Source: JBEGQX01 sp041180805 (GTDB lineage Bacteria; Planctomycetota; Planctomycetia; Gemmatales; Gemmataceae). Taken from it: DNA of 18,717 nt. The notes beneath the pieces are model-generated. The model was not told the origin of the DNA, searched no databases, and worked only from the letters and a program-made list of their open reading frames with translations. The translations under genes and the position numbers were made by a program. The stretch covers positions 1 to 18,717 of the forward strand of contig JBEGQX010000029.1 in NCBI GenBank assembly GCA_041180805.1. Reading direction: 5' to 3'. Positions 6,575 to 13,665 of this stretch are shown piece after piece (within the stretch, counting starts at the first letter, position 1; each line of letters begins with the position of its first letter).

Positions 6575-7468
6575 ATGCTACATAGCATGACCGGCTTTGG
6601 GGAATCTTCCCACCAAGGCGACCATCTTTCCATCGCGGTGGAACTGCGCGCAGTTAATAATCGATATTTAAAGGTCACCTTGCGCGCTGCAGACCAGTAT
6701 CTGGCCCTGGAATCCGAATTCGAAAAAGTCATCCGTCACAAGATCAAGCGGGGTACCATTCTGGTAACGCTAAGGGTGCAAAAGCTCCACCAGAATTTTG
6801 AGATGCCTTTGCAAATGGATGTGCTTGCCGGGTACCTGTCACAGTTGCAGAAATTTGGTGAATCCAGCGGTCTGGATGGCGAGACCAGAAAAGTGCTCTG
6901 CTCGCAATTATTGAATTTGCCCGGCGTGGTTCAACCAGACCTGATTGGCCGATCATCCCTGGAAGAAGATTGGCCACAGATTCGTTCGGTGCTTGAAGTC
7001 GCGGTCGATAAATTGCAGCGTATGCGGCTTTCCGAGGGTGAAAGCATGGCCGCCGAGTTGATGGTGCTTCGAAATCGAATATCGGGCCATCTGGATTCTG
7101 TTCGGGAATTGGTTCCCACGGTTGCGGGTTCTTATCGCGATAGGTTGTTGGATCGCGTGCGCAAGCTGTTGGAAGAATCCGGCGTAACGGTCAGCCCGCA
7201 AGACCTGATCAGGGAAGTAGCCATATTTGCGGAACGCTCGGACATTGCAGAGGAAGTCATGCGTCTGGGGAGCCATCTGGACCAATTTTCGCATGTGTTG
7301 GGTCAGGAAGAAGGGGTTGGAAAGAAGTTGGAGTTTCTCACCCAGGAAATGGCAAGAGAAACGAATACCATGGGTTCCAAGGCGGGGGATGTGGAAATTA
7401 CCCGCCATGTGGTGGAAATCAAGGGTGATCTGGAGCGAATTCGGGAGCTGATTCTTAATGTCGAGTGA
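6575..7468 (+). CDS. yicC: YicC/YloC family endoribonuclease
   Basis: The 297-residue product has the family's usual length. It opens with MLHSMTGFG, matching the conserved MxxSMTGFG start that fixes the ATG at 6575 despite a poor ribosome binding site. VELRAVNNRYLKVTLR and RGTILVTL belong to the N-terminal YicC domain (about 1-155). The C-terminal DUF1732 domain (about 210-297) carries AERSDIAEEVMRLGSHLDQF, then KKLEFLTQEMARETNTMGSK and EITRHVVEIKGDLERIRE, nearly perfect family motifs. Family members are RNA endonucleases that help turnover of small RNA or mRNA. The stop overlaps the gmk start by 11 bases, so the two are probably translationally coupled. Confidence 0.95.
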   Translation: MLHSMTGFGESSHQGDHLSIAVELRAVNNRYLKVTLRAADQYLALESEFEKVIRHKIKRGTILVTLRVQKLHQNFEMPLQMDVLAGYLSQLQKFGESSGLDGETRKVLCSQLLNLPGVVQPDLIGRSSLEEDWPQIRSVLEVAVDKLQRMRLSEGESMAAELMVLRNRISGHLDSVRELVPTVAGSYRDRLLDRVRKLLEESGVTVSPQDLIREVAIFAERSDIAEEVMRLGSHLDQFSHVLGQEEGVGKKLEFLTQEMARETNTMGSKAGDVEITRHVVEIKGDLERIRELILNVE

Positions 7469-8039
7469 TGCCGGAAGGCCCAAAAAGGGCCCCCTGATAG
7501 TGATTTCCGGTCCTTCGGGCAGTGGCAAATCCACGCTGGTCCGCGAGGTACTTAAGGATTCCACGCTGCCCCTGGAAGTATCCATCTCCGCCACCACCCG
7601 AAAAATCCGTGCCGGTGAGATCGATGGCAGGGATTATTACTTCTGGGAGAAGGAGCGCTTTCAGCAAGAGGCTGGAAAAGGGGCTTTTCTTGAATGGGCT
7701 GAGGTTTATGGTAATTTCTATGGTACCCTGAAAACCGAGGTGGAATCGCGCAGGTTGCGAGGCAAGGGCGTTATCCTCGAGATAGATGTTCAGGGTGCAG
7801 GTCAGATTCGGCAAAACGGCGACATTACCCGAAGTATTTTCGTGTTACCTCCGGACTGGAATGCCTGCGAAGCCAGATTAAGGGCGCGGGGAACCGAAAC
7901 CGAGGCCACCCTGGCGAAAAGGTTGGAAAGTGCCCGCGAAGAGATGCGCCGCTCGGTAGAATATGATTTTCAGGTGGTAAATGACGACCTTGTCAAGGCA
8001 GTTGATAAGATAAAAGAGTTGATACGACCATTGTTTTAG
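7458..8039 (+). CDS. gmk: Guanylate kinase
   Basis: This enzyme phosphorylates GMP to GDP with ATP in purine nucleotide metabolism. The 193-residue protein has the Walker A loop GPSGSGKS at 18-25. It also has the GMP-binding segment SATTRKIRAGEIDGRDYYF (44-62), FLEWAEVYGNFYGT (77-90) and LEIDVQGAGQI (108-117). The conserved Arg cluster of the lid is RARGTETEATLAKRL. The usual Pro in TTRxPR is Ile here (TTRKIR), a mild change. The start overlaps the end of yicC by 11 bases, with GGGAG ten bases upstream at 7443-7447. rpoZ follows after 15 bases. Pairing of gmk with rpoZ is conserved in many bacteria. Confidence 0.96.
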   Translation: MSSDAGRPKKGPLIVISGPSGSGKSTLVREVLKDSTLPLEVSISATTRKIRAGEIDGRDYYFWEKERFQQEAGKGAFLEWAEVYGNFYGTLKTEVESRRLRGKGVILEIDVQGAGQIRQNGDITRSIFVLPPDWNACEARLRARGTETEATLAKRLESAREEMRRSVEYDFQVVNDDLVKAVDKIKELIRPLF

Positions 8040-8054
8040 GAAAGGCAGTTTGAA

Positions 8055-8273
8055 ATGATCGACGAATTGAAGGAAGAAGCCATCGTGAACCGTGTTGGCG
8101 GACGATTCAAGCTCTCCACTTTGATCCAGAAGCGCCTTGCGGCACTGAACCAGGGTGCCAGACCGCTTGTCGATACCCGTCTTACCGACAAGATGGCGAT
8201 TGTCATTCAGGAAATCCTGCATGACAAAATCTATCTTGATGCTTCCAATACCGTGCAGGAAAGACCTGCATAA
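8055..8273 (+). CDS. rpoZ: RNA polymerase omega subunit
   Basis: This 72-residue protein carries the omega core: IVNRVGGRFKLSTLIQKRL (10-28), where small-subunit residues contact beta-prime, then ARPLVD and DKMAIVIQEI. Omega aids assembly and stability of RNA polymerase and, in some bacteria, takes part in ppGpp binding. The length is typical for a short omega. AGGAAAGG (8038-8045) overlaps the end of gmk and lies about nine bases before the ATG. Its position right after gmk supports the assignment independently. Confidence 0.92.
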   Translation: MIDELKEEAIVNRVGGRFKLSTLIQKRLAALNQGARPLVDTRLTDKMAIVIQEILHDKIYLDASNTVQERPA

Positions 8274-8323
8274 TCCATCTCCAGTAGGTTCTGAGCAATT
8301 TCTTGCCTTTCGAGAGGTGGCTC

Positions 8324-9769
8324 ATGAGTGATGGCAAGCCAGCAAAATTCAGTTCCTATCCTGGCGATATGGCGGAATCAGATGCCATGTCCATCGCCCA
8401 GGATAGTGGCTACAGGCCGTTATCCATACCCGCTATTTTGGCGGCAGTATTGGGTGGTCTGTATGCTGTTGCATTTCTAGGCGGGTTTGCTGCTTCCTTC
8501 ATGCTGGGAACTCCCTGGCTAATGCCGGTCTGGAGTCTTGCATGGCCCATTTTGGCTTTGCTGGTGGCAGGCTGGGCTCTGGTCAACATAAGGTCTTCCG
8601 ACAATACCCTGGGTGGCGAATCCCTTGCCATCTGGACACTTCGAATAACCTCCATTCTTATCCTTTGCTATCTGGCGCATTTTGCGGCCACCTACTTTGC
8701 GGTGCGTGCCCAGGGTGATTACTTTGGCAGACAGTGGGTGAGTTTGCTTACCCAGGGAGAGGTGGACAGGGCGTTTTTGCTGACATTAAAGCCGCCGCGC
8801 CCGGCTGAGGATGCGAACCTGCGTACCACTCTGGAAATTACCTACAACATTGCCCCGGACCCTTCTTCCAAGGGGCCATATTCCAATTTCAAGGGCAAGG
8901 AAATTGTGCGCCTTCTACAGTCGGGCGGAAGCGACACCAAATTAACCCTGAAAAGCACCTCCTCGCCCACCTATGAAATGGGTGGGTATCTTGTTCGTCT
9001 GGTCTACCATGTCGAGATTCCTGACGGTGAGTTTGATCTTGGGCTGGTGGCTTTGGGAATGGAAAGTCCCACCGGTGCTTTTAAAGGGCGACAATGGCAG
9101 GTTTTGTTGGATGGAACCGGAATGGCCGGAAAGATGAAACCACGTGAGGAAACTCGCAGGAAGCTGGAGCTGACCCTTCTTTCCGCGGAGTTCGCCCAGA
9201 AATGGTGTCAGGCAGTGGCCACCAAGAACTGGAACTTTGCCGTGCCGGCGATCCTTCCGGGCGAATTGCAGGAAAAGGCGCTCAAGGGTGCCACCCAATC
9301 CAAATACTCTTTGGAATTGCAGGCACTTGCGGGGGCTTTGCTTCAAGTGGATGAGTCTGAGGATAAAAAGCTGTTTCTAAGGACAGCTCAGGATTTATTC
9401 TCCGGCAAACTGGCCAAACCATCTGACAAATTCTGGTCAGACCCCACCATGAAGCAGGCAATCCTTGATGAGCTTAAATTGGCCTTCTCGCCGATGACGG
9501 AATACAAGGTTCCGGGAAATGTCATGGGTGGCTCGGATTGGATTCGTGTGGAAGCGAACATCATTCCGAAATTCACCAGGGAAGGCGACAAAGTGACCTT
9601 CTCTTACGAATGCATGTTGCTGCTTTTCCCTAGGTTTCAGCTTCTGGGTACCATCGTGGTTGAGGGTAGGGAAGATTCTGATCCTGCCAAACCAGTCAAC
9701 TGGCATATCAAAGAGGTGCTGGTGCACCGCGCCGTTACCATGCCGGCATCCATGAAAAAAGGTGGCTAG
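8324..9769 (+). CDS. Unknown membrane protein with three N-terminal helices and a large soluble domain
   Basis: The protein has 481 residues from the ATG at 8324, chosen because GAGAGG (8312-8317) lies six bases before it; an upstream TTG at 8303 is less likely. A 36-residue polar start leads to three membrane helices at roughly 37-63, 65-88 and 100-127. The first two resemble the small DUF4190-type membrane hairpin. The remaining 350 or so residues are soluble, with alternating strands and helices, and contain no motif that I recognise. Given an odd number of helices, this domain lies on the opposite side of the membrane from the N-terminus. It sits 50 bases after rpoZ, co-directional. Its TAG stop interlocks with the ribBA stop in a CTAG at 9766-9769. 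No function is assigned. Confidence 0.85.
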   Translation: MSDGKPAKFSSYPGDMAESDAMSIAQDSGYRPLSIPAILAAVLGGLYAVAFLGGFAASFMLGTPWLMPVWSLAWPILALLVAGWALVNIRSSDNTLGGESLAIWTLRITSILILCYLAHFAATYFAVRAQGDYFGRQWVSLLTQGEVDRAFLLTLKPPRPAEDANLRTTLEITYNIAPDPSSKGPYSNFKGKEIVRLLQSGGSDTKLTLKSTSSPTYEMGGYLVRLVYHVEIPDGEFDLGLVALGMESPTGAFKGRQWQVLLDGTGMAGKMKPREETRRKLELTLLSAEFAQKWCQAVATKNWNFAVPAILPGELQEKALKGATQSKYSLELQALAGALLQVDESEDKKLFLRTAQDLFSGKLAKPSDKFWSDPTMKQAILDELKLAFSPMTEYKVPGNVMGGSDWIRVEANIIPKFTREGDKVTFSYECMLLLFPRFQLLGTIVVEGREDSDPAKPVNWHIKEVLVHRAVTMPASMKKGG

Positions 9770-11049
9770 GCCTTTTTCTGTGGCAGGTTGATTTTCAACT
9801 GATCCTGATCCAGTAAATGCCCAAGCTTTGTCTTCTTGGTTTCCAGGTAGCGAAGGTTCATTTCGTTTGCCGGCATCTGGATGGGAACTCTTTCCGTGAT
9901 GCTTAAGCCGTAGCCATCCAACCCGACAATCTTTTTGGGATTGTTGGTAAGAAGGCGAATCTGCCTCACACCCAGGTCATTCAGGATTTGCGCTCCAATA
10001 CCGTAGTGTCGGAGGTCTGCTCCGAAGCCAAGTTTCTGGTTGGCTTCCACGGTGTCCAATCCTTCCTCTTGTTGAAGTTTGTAGGCCTTCAGCTTGGAAA
10101 GGAGTCCGATCCCCCGGCCTTCCTGCCGCATGTACAAAAGAACTCCTTTGCCTGCCTGCTGAATTTGTTGCATGGCATGGTGAAGCTGAGAACCGCAATC
10201 GCAAAGAAGGCTTTCAAAGATATCGCCTGTCAGGCATTGGCTGTGAATTCGAACCAGCACAGGTTCCTTCTGCTCTGCGACCATGCCCTCTTCCATAAGG
10301 CCAACGCCGCCTGCACATAGGGCCAGATGCGGTTCCGCATCCACCACCGAAGAGTAGGCAAAAAGGTCGAACACGCCGAACTTGGTGGGTAGTTTCAGGG
10401 CAATTTCCCTGCGAATAAGCTTTTCCCTCTGCCTGCGATATTTGATGAGGTCCTCGATGGTGCACATTTTCAGGTTGTGCTTTTCACAGTAGGGGATAAG
10501 GTCTGGCACGCGGGCCATGCTGCCATCGGGGTTTACCACCTCGCAGATAACCGCGGCTTCCTTAAGGCCAGCCAGTCGGGCCATGTCCACGCTGCCTTCC
10601 GTGTGGCCTGCGCGAACAAGAACCCCGCCTTCCCGCGCTTTCAATCCAGGAACATGGCCTTTGCCCCGCACCAGGTCCGCGGGTGTTGAATTATCATCGA
10701 TGGCCACTTGTACGGTTCTGGCCCTGTCAAAGGAACTGGTGCCGGTGGTGATTCCGACCCTGGCATCGATATAAGGTGTGAATGGTGTGCCCATTCCATC
10801 TGGCAGCGCCGATGGTAAAAGATCCAGGTTCAACCGGTTGCAGATGGATGTGGACATGGCCAGACAGACGAGGCCGCAACCATTACGCATCATAAAATTG
10901 ATGGCATCCGGTGTGGCTTTTTCCGCCGCAACCACAAGATCGCCCTCATTCTCGCGGTTTAGGTCGTCCACCACCACGATCATTTTCCCCTGGCGTAGAT
11001 CTTCCAGGGCTTCATCAATCGTGCAGAATGGCTGTTTGTTGCTGGTCAT
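9766..11049 (-). CDS. ribBA: Bifunctional RibBA: 3,4-dihydroxy-2-butanone-4-phosphate synthase / GTP cyclohydrolase II
   Basis: The protein catalyses both entry steps of riboflavin synthesis, from ribulose 5-phosphate and from GTP. Counting from the alternative TTG start at 11061 (431 residues), the RibB half covers about 14-210, with DDLNRENEGD at 32-41, ITTGTSSFDRART and the catalytic GHTEGSVDMARLAG at 152-165, then ICEVVNPDG. The RibA half covers about 225-420. Its zinc-binding SQCLTGDIF...LLCDCG places Cys276, Cys287 and Cys289. MRQEGRGIGL, DLRHYGIGAQIL and LTNNPKKIVGL follow. Both halves look intact. The ATG at 11049 (427 residues) is preferred, with GGAA about six to eight bases upstream; the TTG four codons earlier also has an AGGA and cannot be excluded. 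No FMN riboswitch is visible in the leader. Confidence 0.95.
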   Translation of the reverse strand: MTSNKQPFCTIDEALEDLRQGKMIVVVDDLNRENEGDLVVAAEKATPDAINFMMRNGCGLVCLAMSTSICNRLNLDLLPSALPDGMGTPFTPYIDARVGITTGTSSFDRARTVQVAIDDNSTPADLVRGKGHVPGLKAREGGVLVRAGHTEGSVDMARLAGLKEAAVICEVVNPDGSMARVPDLIPYCEKHNLKMCTIEDLIKYRRQREKLIRREIALKLPTKFGVFDLFAYSSVVDAEPHLALCAGGVGLMEEGMVAEQKEPVLVRIHSQCLTGDIFESLLCDCGSQLHHAMQQIQQAGKGVLLYMRQEGRGIGLLSKLKAYKLQQEEGLDTVEANQKLGFGADLRHYGIGAQILNDLGVRQIRLLTNNPKKIVGLDGYGLSITERVPIQMPANEMNLRYLETKKTKLGHLLDQDQLKINLPQKKA

Positions 11050-11262
11050 GTTGTTTTCCAAGAAAGTTCCTAGCTACTAAAATCATTGTAGTCGCTGGGA
11101 TGACAATTGGACTTCAAGACTTTTTCTTGCCCCGAATGCCACATCCACCGATAATGAGAAAAATTCATGAAGAGACTTTCGGCAGGCTGCCAATTTTATT
11201 CAGGGGATGGTCGACATTTCCAGACAGGCAAACAAAAGCATTGATCAGGTAAGGATAAGAGC

Positions 11263-12102
11263 ATGAAACTGGCCTTTAGCAGCAACGCATACCTTCGATA
11301 CTCATTTGCCGAGGCGGCGCGTCGGGTGGCGGCCATGGGTTATCAGGGAATTGAAATCATGGCCGATGTGCCACATGCCTGGCCCGCATTCCTTCTCGAG
11401 GAACAAAAAGAAGCTATCCGGCAGGCTTTGCGATCCAACAAGCTGCAAATCTCCAACATTAATGCATTCATGATGCACGCGGTGAACGACCCCAGGCAGC
11501 GCTACTGGTATCCATCGTGGATTGAACCTGATCGCCATTACCGCCAGATTCGCATCGACCACACCATAAGAACATTAAACCTGGCAAAGGAACTTGGCGC
11601 GCCTTGTATCACCACGGAACCGGGTGGACCGCTGGAACCCGGGGCATCCTGGGGCCAGGCGTTGAAACTATTTGTCGAGATGCTCAAGCCGGTGATTGAG
11701 CATGCTGAAAAGGAAAAGGTACTGCTACTCATCGAGCCGGAACCCGGTTTGCTGATTGAAACAGCCGATCAGTTTCTGGAATTCATGGGGCATATTCAGT
11801 CGGAATATGTTGGCCTGAATTTTGATATTGGCCATTCCTTCTGTGTCAATGATGACCCAGCGACCACCATACCCCGTGTGGCAAAGCACATTCGTCATTT
11901 CCATCTTGAAGATATTTCAGCCACCCGTGTTCACCATCACCTGGTACCAGGGGAAGGCGCCATTGATTTCAAGGCAGCCATCCATGCGATTCGTGCCATG
12001 AACTACAAGGACTGGATAACGATCGAACTGTATCCCTTTGTGGAAGACCCTGACCTTGCCGCCAGAACTGCCAGGGAAAGAATTGGGCCACTGGTCGTCT
12101 AG
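11263..12102 (+). CDS. Sugar phosphate isomerase/epimerase-like TIM-barrel protein
   Basis: This 279-residue protein belongs to the xylose isomerase-like TIM-barrel (AP endonuclease 2) superfamily. It opens MKLAFSSNAYLRYSFAEAARRVAAMGYQG, the usual first strand and helix. Metal-ligand candidates at strand ends are Glu158/Glu160 in LLIEPEPG, Asp188 and His191 in NFDIGH, His214 in HFHLED and Glu255 in TIELYPF. The block IMADVPHAWPAF near 32-43 and WIEPDRHYRQIRIDH near 86-100 mark a specific subfamily. The substrate cannot be told from sequence. AAGGA (11251-11255) lies seven bases before the ATG. The gene is divergent from ribBA and convergent with the TerC gene, whose stop shares CTAG at 12099-12102, so it appears to be transcribed alone. 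Confidence 0.88.
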   Translation: MKLAFSSNAYLRYSFAEAARRVAAMGYQGIEIMADVPHAWPAFLLEEQKEAIRQALRSNKLQISNINAFMMHAVNDPRQRYWYPSWIEPDRHYRQIRIDHTIRTLNLAKELGAPCITTEPGGPLEPGASWGQALKLFVEMLKPVIEHAEKEKVLLLIEPEPGLLIETADQFLEFMGHIQSEYVGLNFDIGHSFCVNDDPATTIPRVAKHIRHFHLEDISATRVHHHLVPGEGAIDFKAAIHAIRAMNYKDWITIELYPFVEDPDLAARTARERIGPLVV

Positions 12103-12827
12103 GTGGTTTTGCGAACTCTCAAGTTAAGCATTTCCACAACGAACGAGAAACCCATGGCGAAATAAATGTAGCCCTTGTCCAGGTGCTGACCCATGCCTTC
12201 CACCACCAGGACCACGCCGATAAGTATGAGAAAGCTAAGTGCCAAAACTTTCAGGGTGGGGTGCCTTTCTACAAAGTTCCCAACCGGGCCGGCAAACGCC
12301 AGCATGATCAGTACGGTAAATAGCATTGCCACAACAATCACCCATACATCCTGTACCATGCCAACCGCGGTGATCACCGAATCCAGCGAGAACACGATAT
12401 CCAGCAATGCTATTTGCGCAAGTGTGATCAGAAACCGGTAGGTCAGGCCGCCTTGAACATGGGTGACTTCCGGCTTGCCTTCTTCCGCACCTTCCAATTT
12501 ATGGTGAATTTCCATGGTGCTCTTGGCGATCAGAAAGGCTCCACCAGCCAGAAGAATCAGATCTTTCCAAGTTACTTCACGCGCTTCGGGTAGTTTAAAG
12601 GTCCATTCTGGCAATACGAATGCCACGCCTTTCAGGCTAAGCACCCACTGAATGCTGAAAAGAAGAAGAAGCCTGGTTCCCAAGGCGAGGATCAAACCAA
12701 TCTGACGGGCGGCCTTGCGTTGCCTGGAGGGAAGTCTTCCCGCAAGAATGGTAAGGAAAATGATGTTATCAATTCCCAGAACCACTTCCATGGCGGTAAG
12801 GGTGATTAAAGGTATGATCCAATCCAT
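12099..12827 (-). CDS. TerC-family integral membrane protein
   Basis: From the ATG at 12827 (242 residues), the protein is almost entirely membrane helices, about seven. The start was chosen because AGAAGGA (12834-12840) lies just before it; a longer frame to 12887 adds 20 unconserved residues. The family signature is clear: MEVVLGIDNIIF near 13-24 (Glu14, Asp20, Asn21) and its inverted counterpart LLDIVFSLDSVITAVGM near 141-157 (Asp143, Asp149). These acidic residues in the membrane probably bind divalent metal. TerC relatives are linked with tellurite resistance and with manganese/calcium export, in some cases for metallation of secreted proteins. The divergent neighbour is MgtC-like, hinting at a metal or stress theme. 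No yybP-ykoY riboswitch pattern was seen in the short leader. Confidence 0.93.
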   Translation of the reverse strand: MDWIIPLITLTAMEVVLGIDNIIFLTILAGRLPSRQRKAARQIGLILALGTRLLLLFSIQWVLSLKGVAFVLPEWTFKLPEAREVTWKDLILLAGGAFLIAKSTMEIHHKLEGAEEGKPEVTHVQGGLTYRFLITLAQIALLDIVFSLDSVITAVGMVQDVWVIVVAMLFTVLIMLAFAGPVGNFVERHPTLKVLALSFLILIGVVLVVEGMGQHLDKGYIYFAMGFSFVVEMLNLRVRKTT

Positions 12828-12943
12828 GAAGAATCCTTCTCGCGCAATGCCAAACCGATGAAATAGCATTATCATAGAAAATGTCATGATGATGCCATTA
12901 ATTTCATCCTGATTTTTTAGCGTGAAAAGTGTTCGAGGCTTTC

Positions 12944-13642
12944 ATGGATCACTGGCAGTTCCTCGTTAATGTCTACTCTGCCATGGGAATGGGGCTTTCC
13001 ATAGGCCTGGAAAGGGAGTTTCGCCAGCACCCCGCCGGGCTTAGGACCAACGCTCTGGTCTGCATGGGTAGTTCCATGTTCATGGCCTTGACCCCGTTGC
13101 TGAATGACACCAGCAGTCCAACACGCATTGCATCCTACATCATCAGCGGGATTGGTTTTCTGGGTGGTGGGGTGATTCTCAAGCAAGGTATTAATGTGCG
13201 TGGCATGAACACGGCCGCAACGCTTTGGTGTTCTGCTGCCATCGGGGCATTATGTGGTTCGGGCAATCTGCTATTTGCCTTGCTTGCCACTGTCAGTGTT
13301 CTTGTGGTGCATCTTGTCTTCAGGCCTTTGTCCACTTATGTGCAGCATCATGGTAGATTTTCCGAGGAAGACCTTAGCTACAAGATCGTGGTGGTTTGCA
13401 CCAAAAGCTCCGAGGCTGAAATTCGCGATGAAGTACGGTCTTTTCTGGACAAACATGGCAGGTTTACCGTGCATTCCCTTTCCACCAACAGGCTTGATGA
13501 GGGTATGCAATCCGAGATTGTGGCAGAAATCTTTTCCTCGGCTAATCAGGAACAAGTGATCTTGAGGCTGGTGGACCATCTATTAATGAAAACGGGAGTT
13601 CAATCCGCCCTCTGGGAAAAGAACGAACGATTCACAGATTAG
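12944..13642 (+). CDS. MgtC/SapB-family membrane protein
   Basis: The protein has 232 residues from the ATG at 12944, with GAGG (12935-12938) five bases before; a GTG at 12929 would add five residues. The N-terminal 140 residues hold about four helices and the family's hallmark blocks: GLSIGLEREFRQHPAGLRTNALVCMGS, then ISGIGFLGGGVILKQG and GMNTAATLWCSAAIGALCG. The C-terminal 85 residues are soluble and ACT-like, as in longer MgtC proteins. Family members support survival in low magnesium and, in Salmonella, inhibit the F-type ATP synthase; simple transport has not been shown. It is divergent from the terC-like gene by 116 bases, and pepF follows after 23 bases, suggesting a shared transcript. 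Confidence 0.93.
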   Translation: MDHWQFLVNVYSAMGMGLSIGLEREFRQHPAGLRTNALVCMGSSMFMALTPLLNDTSSPTRIASYIISGIGFLGGGVILKQGINVRGMNTAATLWCSAAIGALCGSGNLLFALLATVSVLVVHLVFRPLSTYVQHHGRFSEEDLSYKIVVVCTKSSEAEIRDEVRSFLDKHGRFTVHSLSTNRLDEGMQSEIVAEIFSSANQEQVILRLVDHLLMKTGVQSALWEKNERFTD

Positions 13643-13665
13643 GTTCCAGTATTGGAGAATTTAGG

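Noticed and set aside
6953..7597. Long minus-strand frame opposite yicC/gmk
   Set aside because: It runs antisense to two strongly conserved housekeeping genes and has no family features; it is a shadow frame.
11050..11262. FMN riboswitch before ribBA
   Set aside because: The leader shows none of the conserved RFN-element segments that I could recognise.
12828..12943. yybP-ykoY manganese riboswitch before the TerC-like gene
   Set aside because: The gap is short and lacks the conserved GGGGAGTA-type segments.
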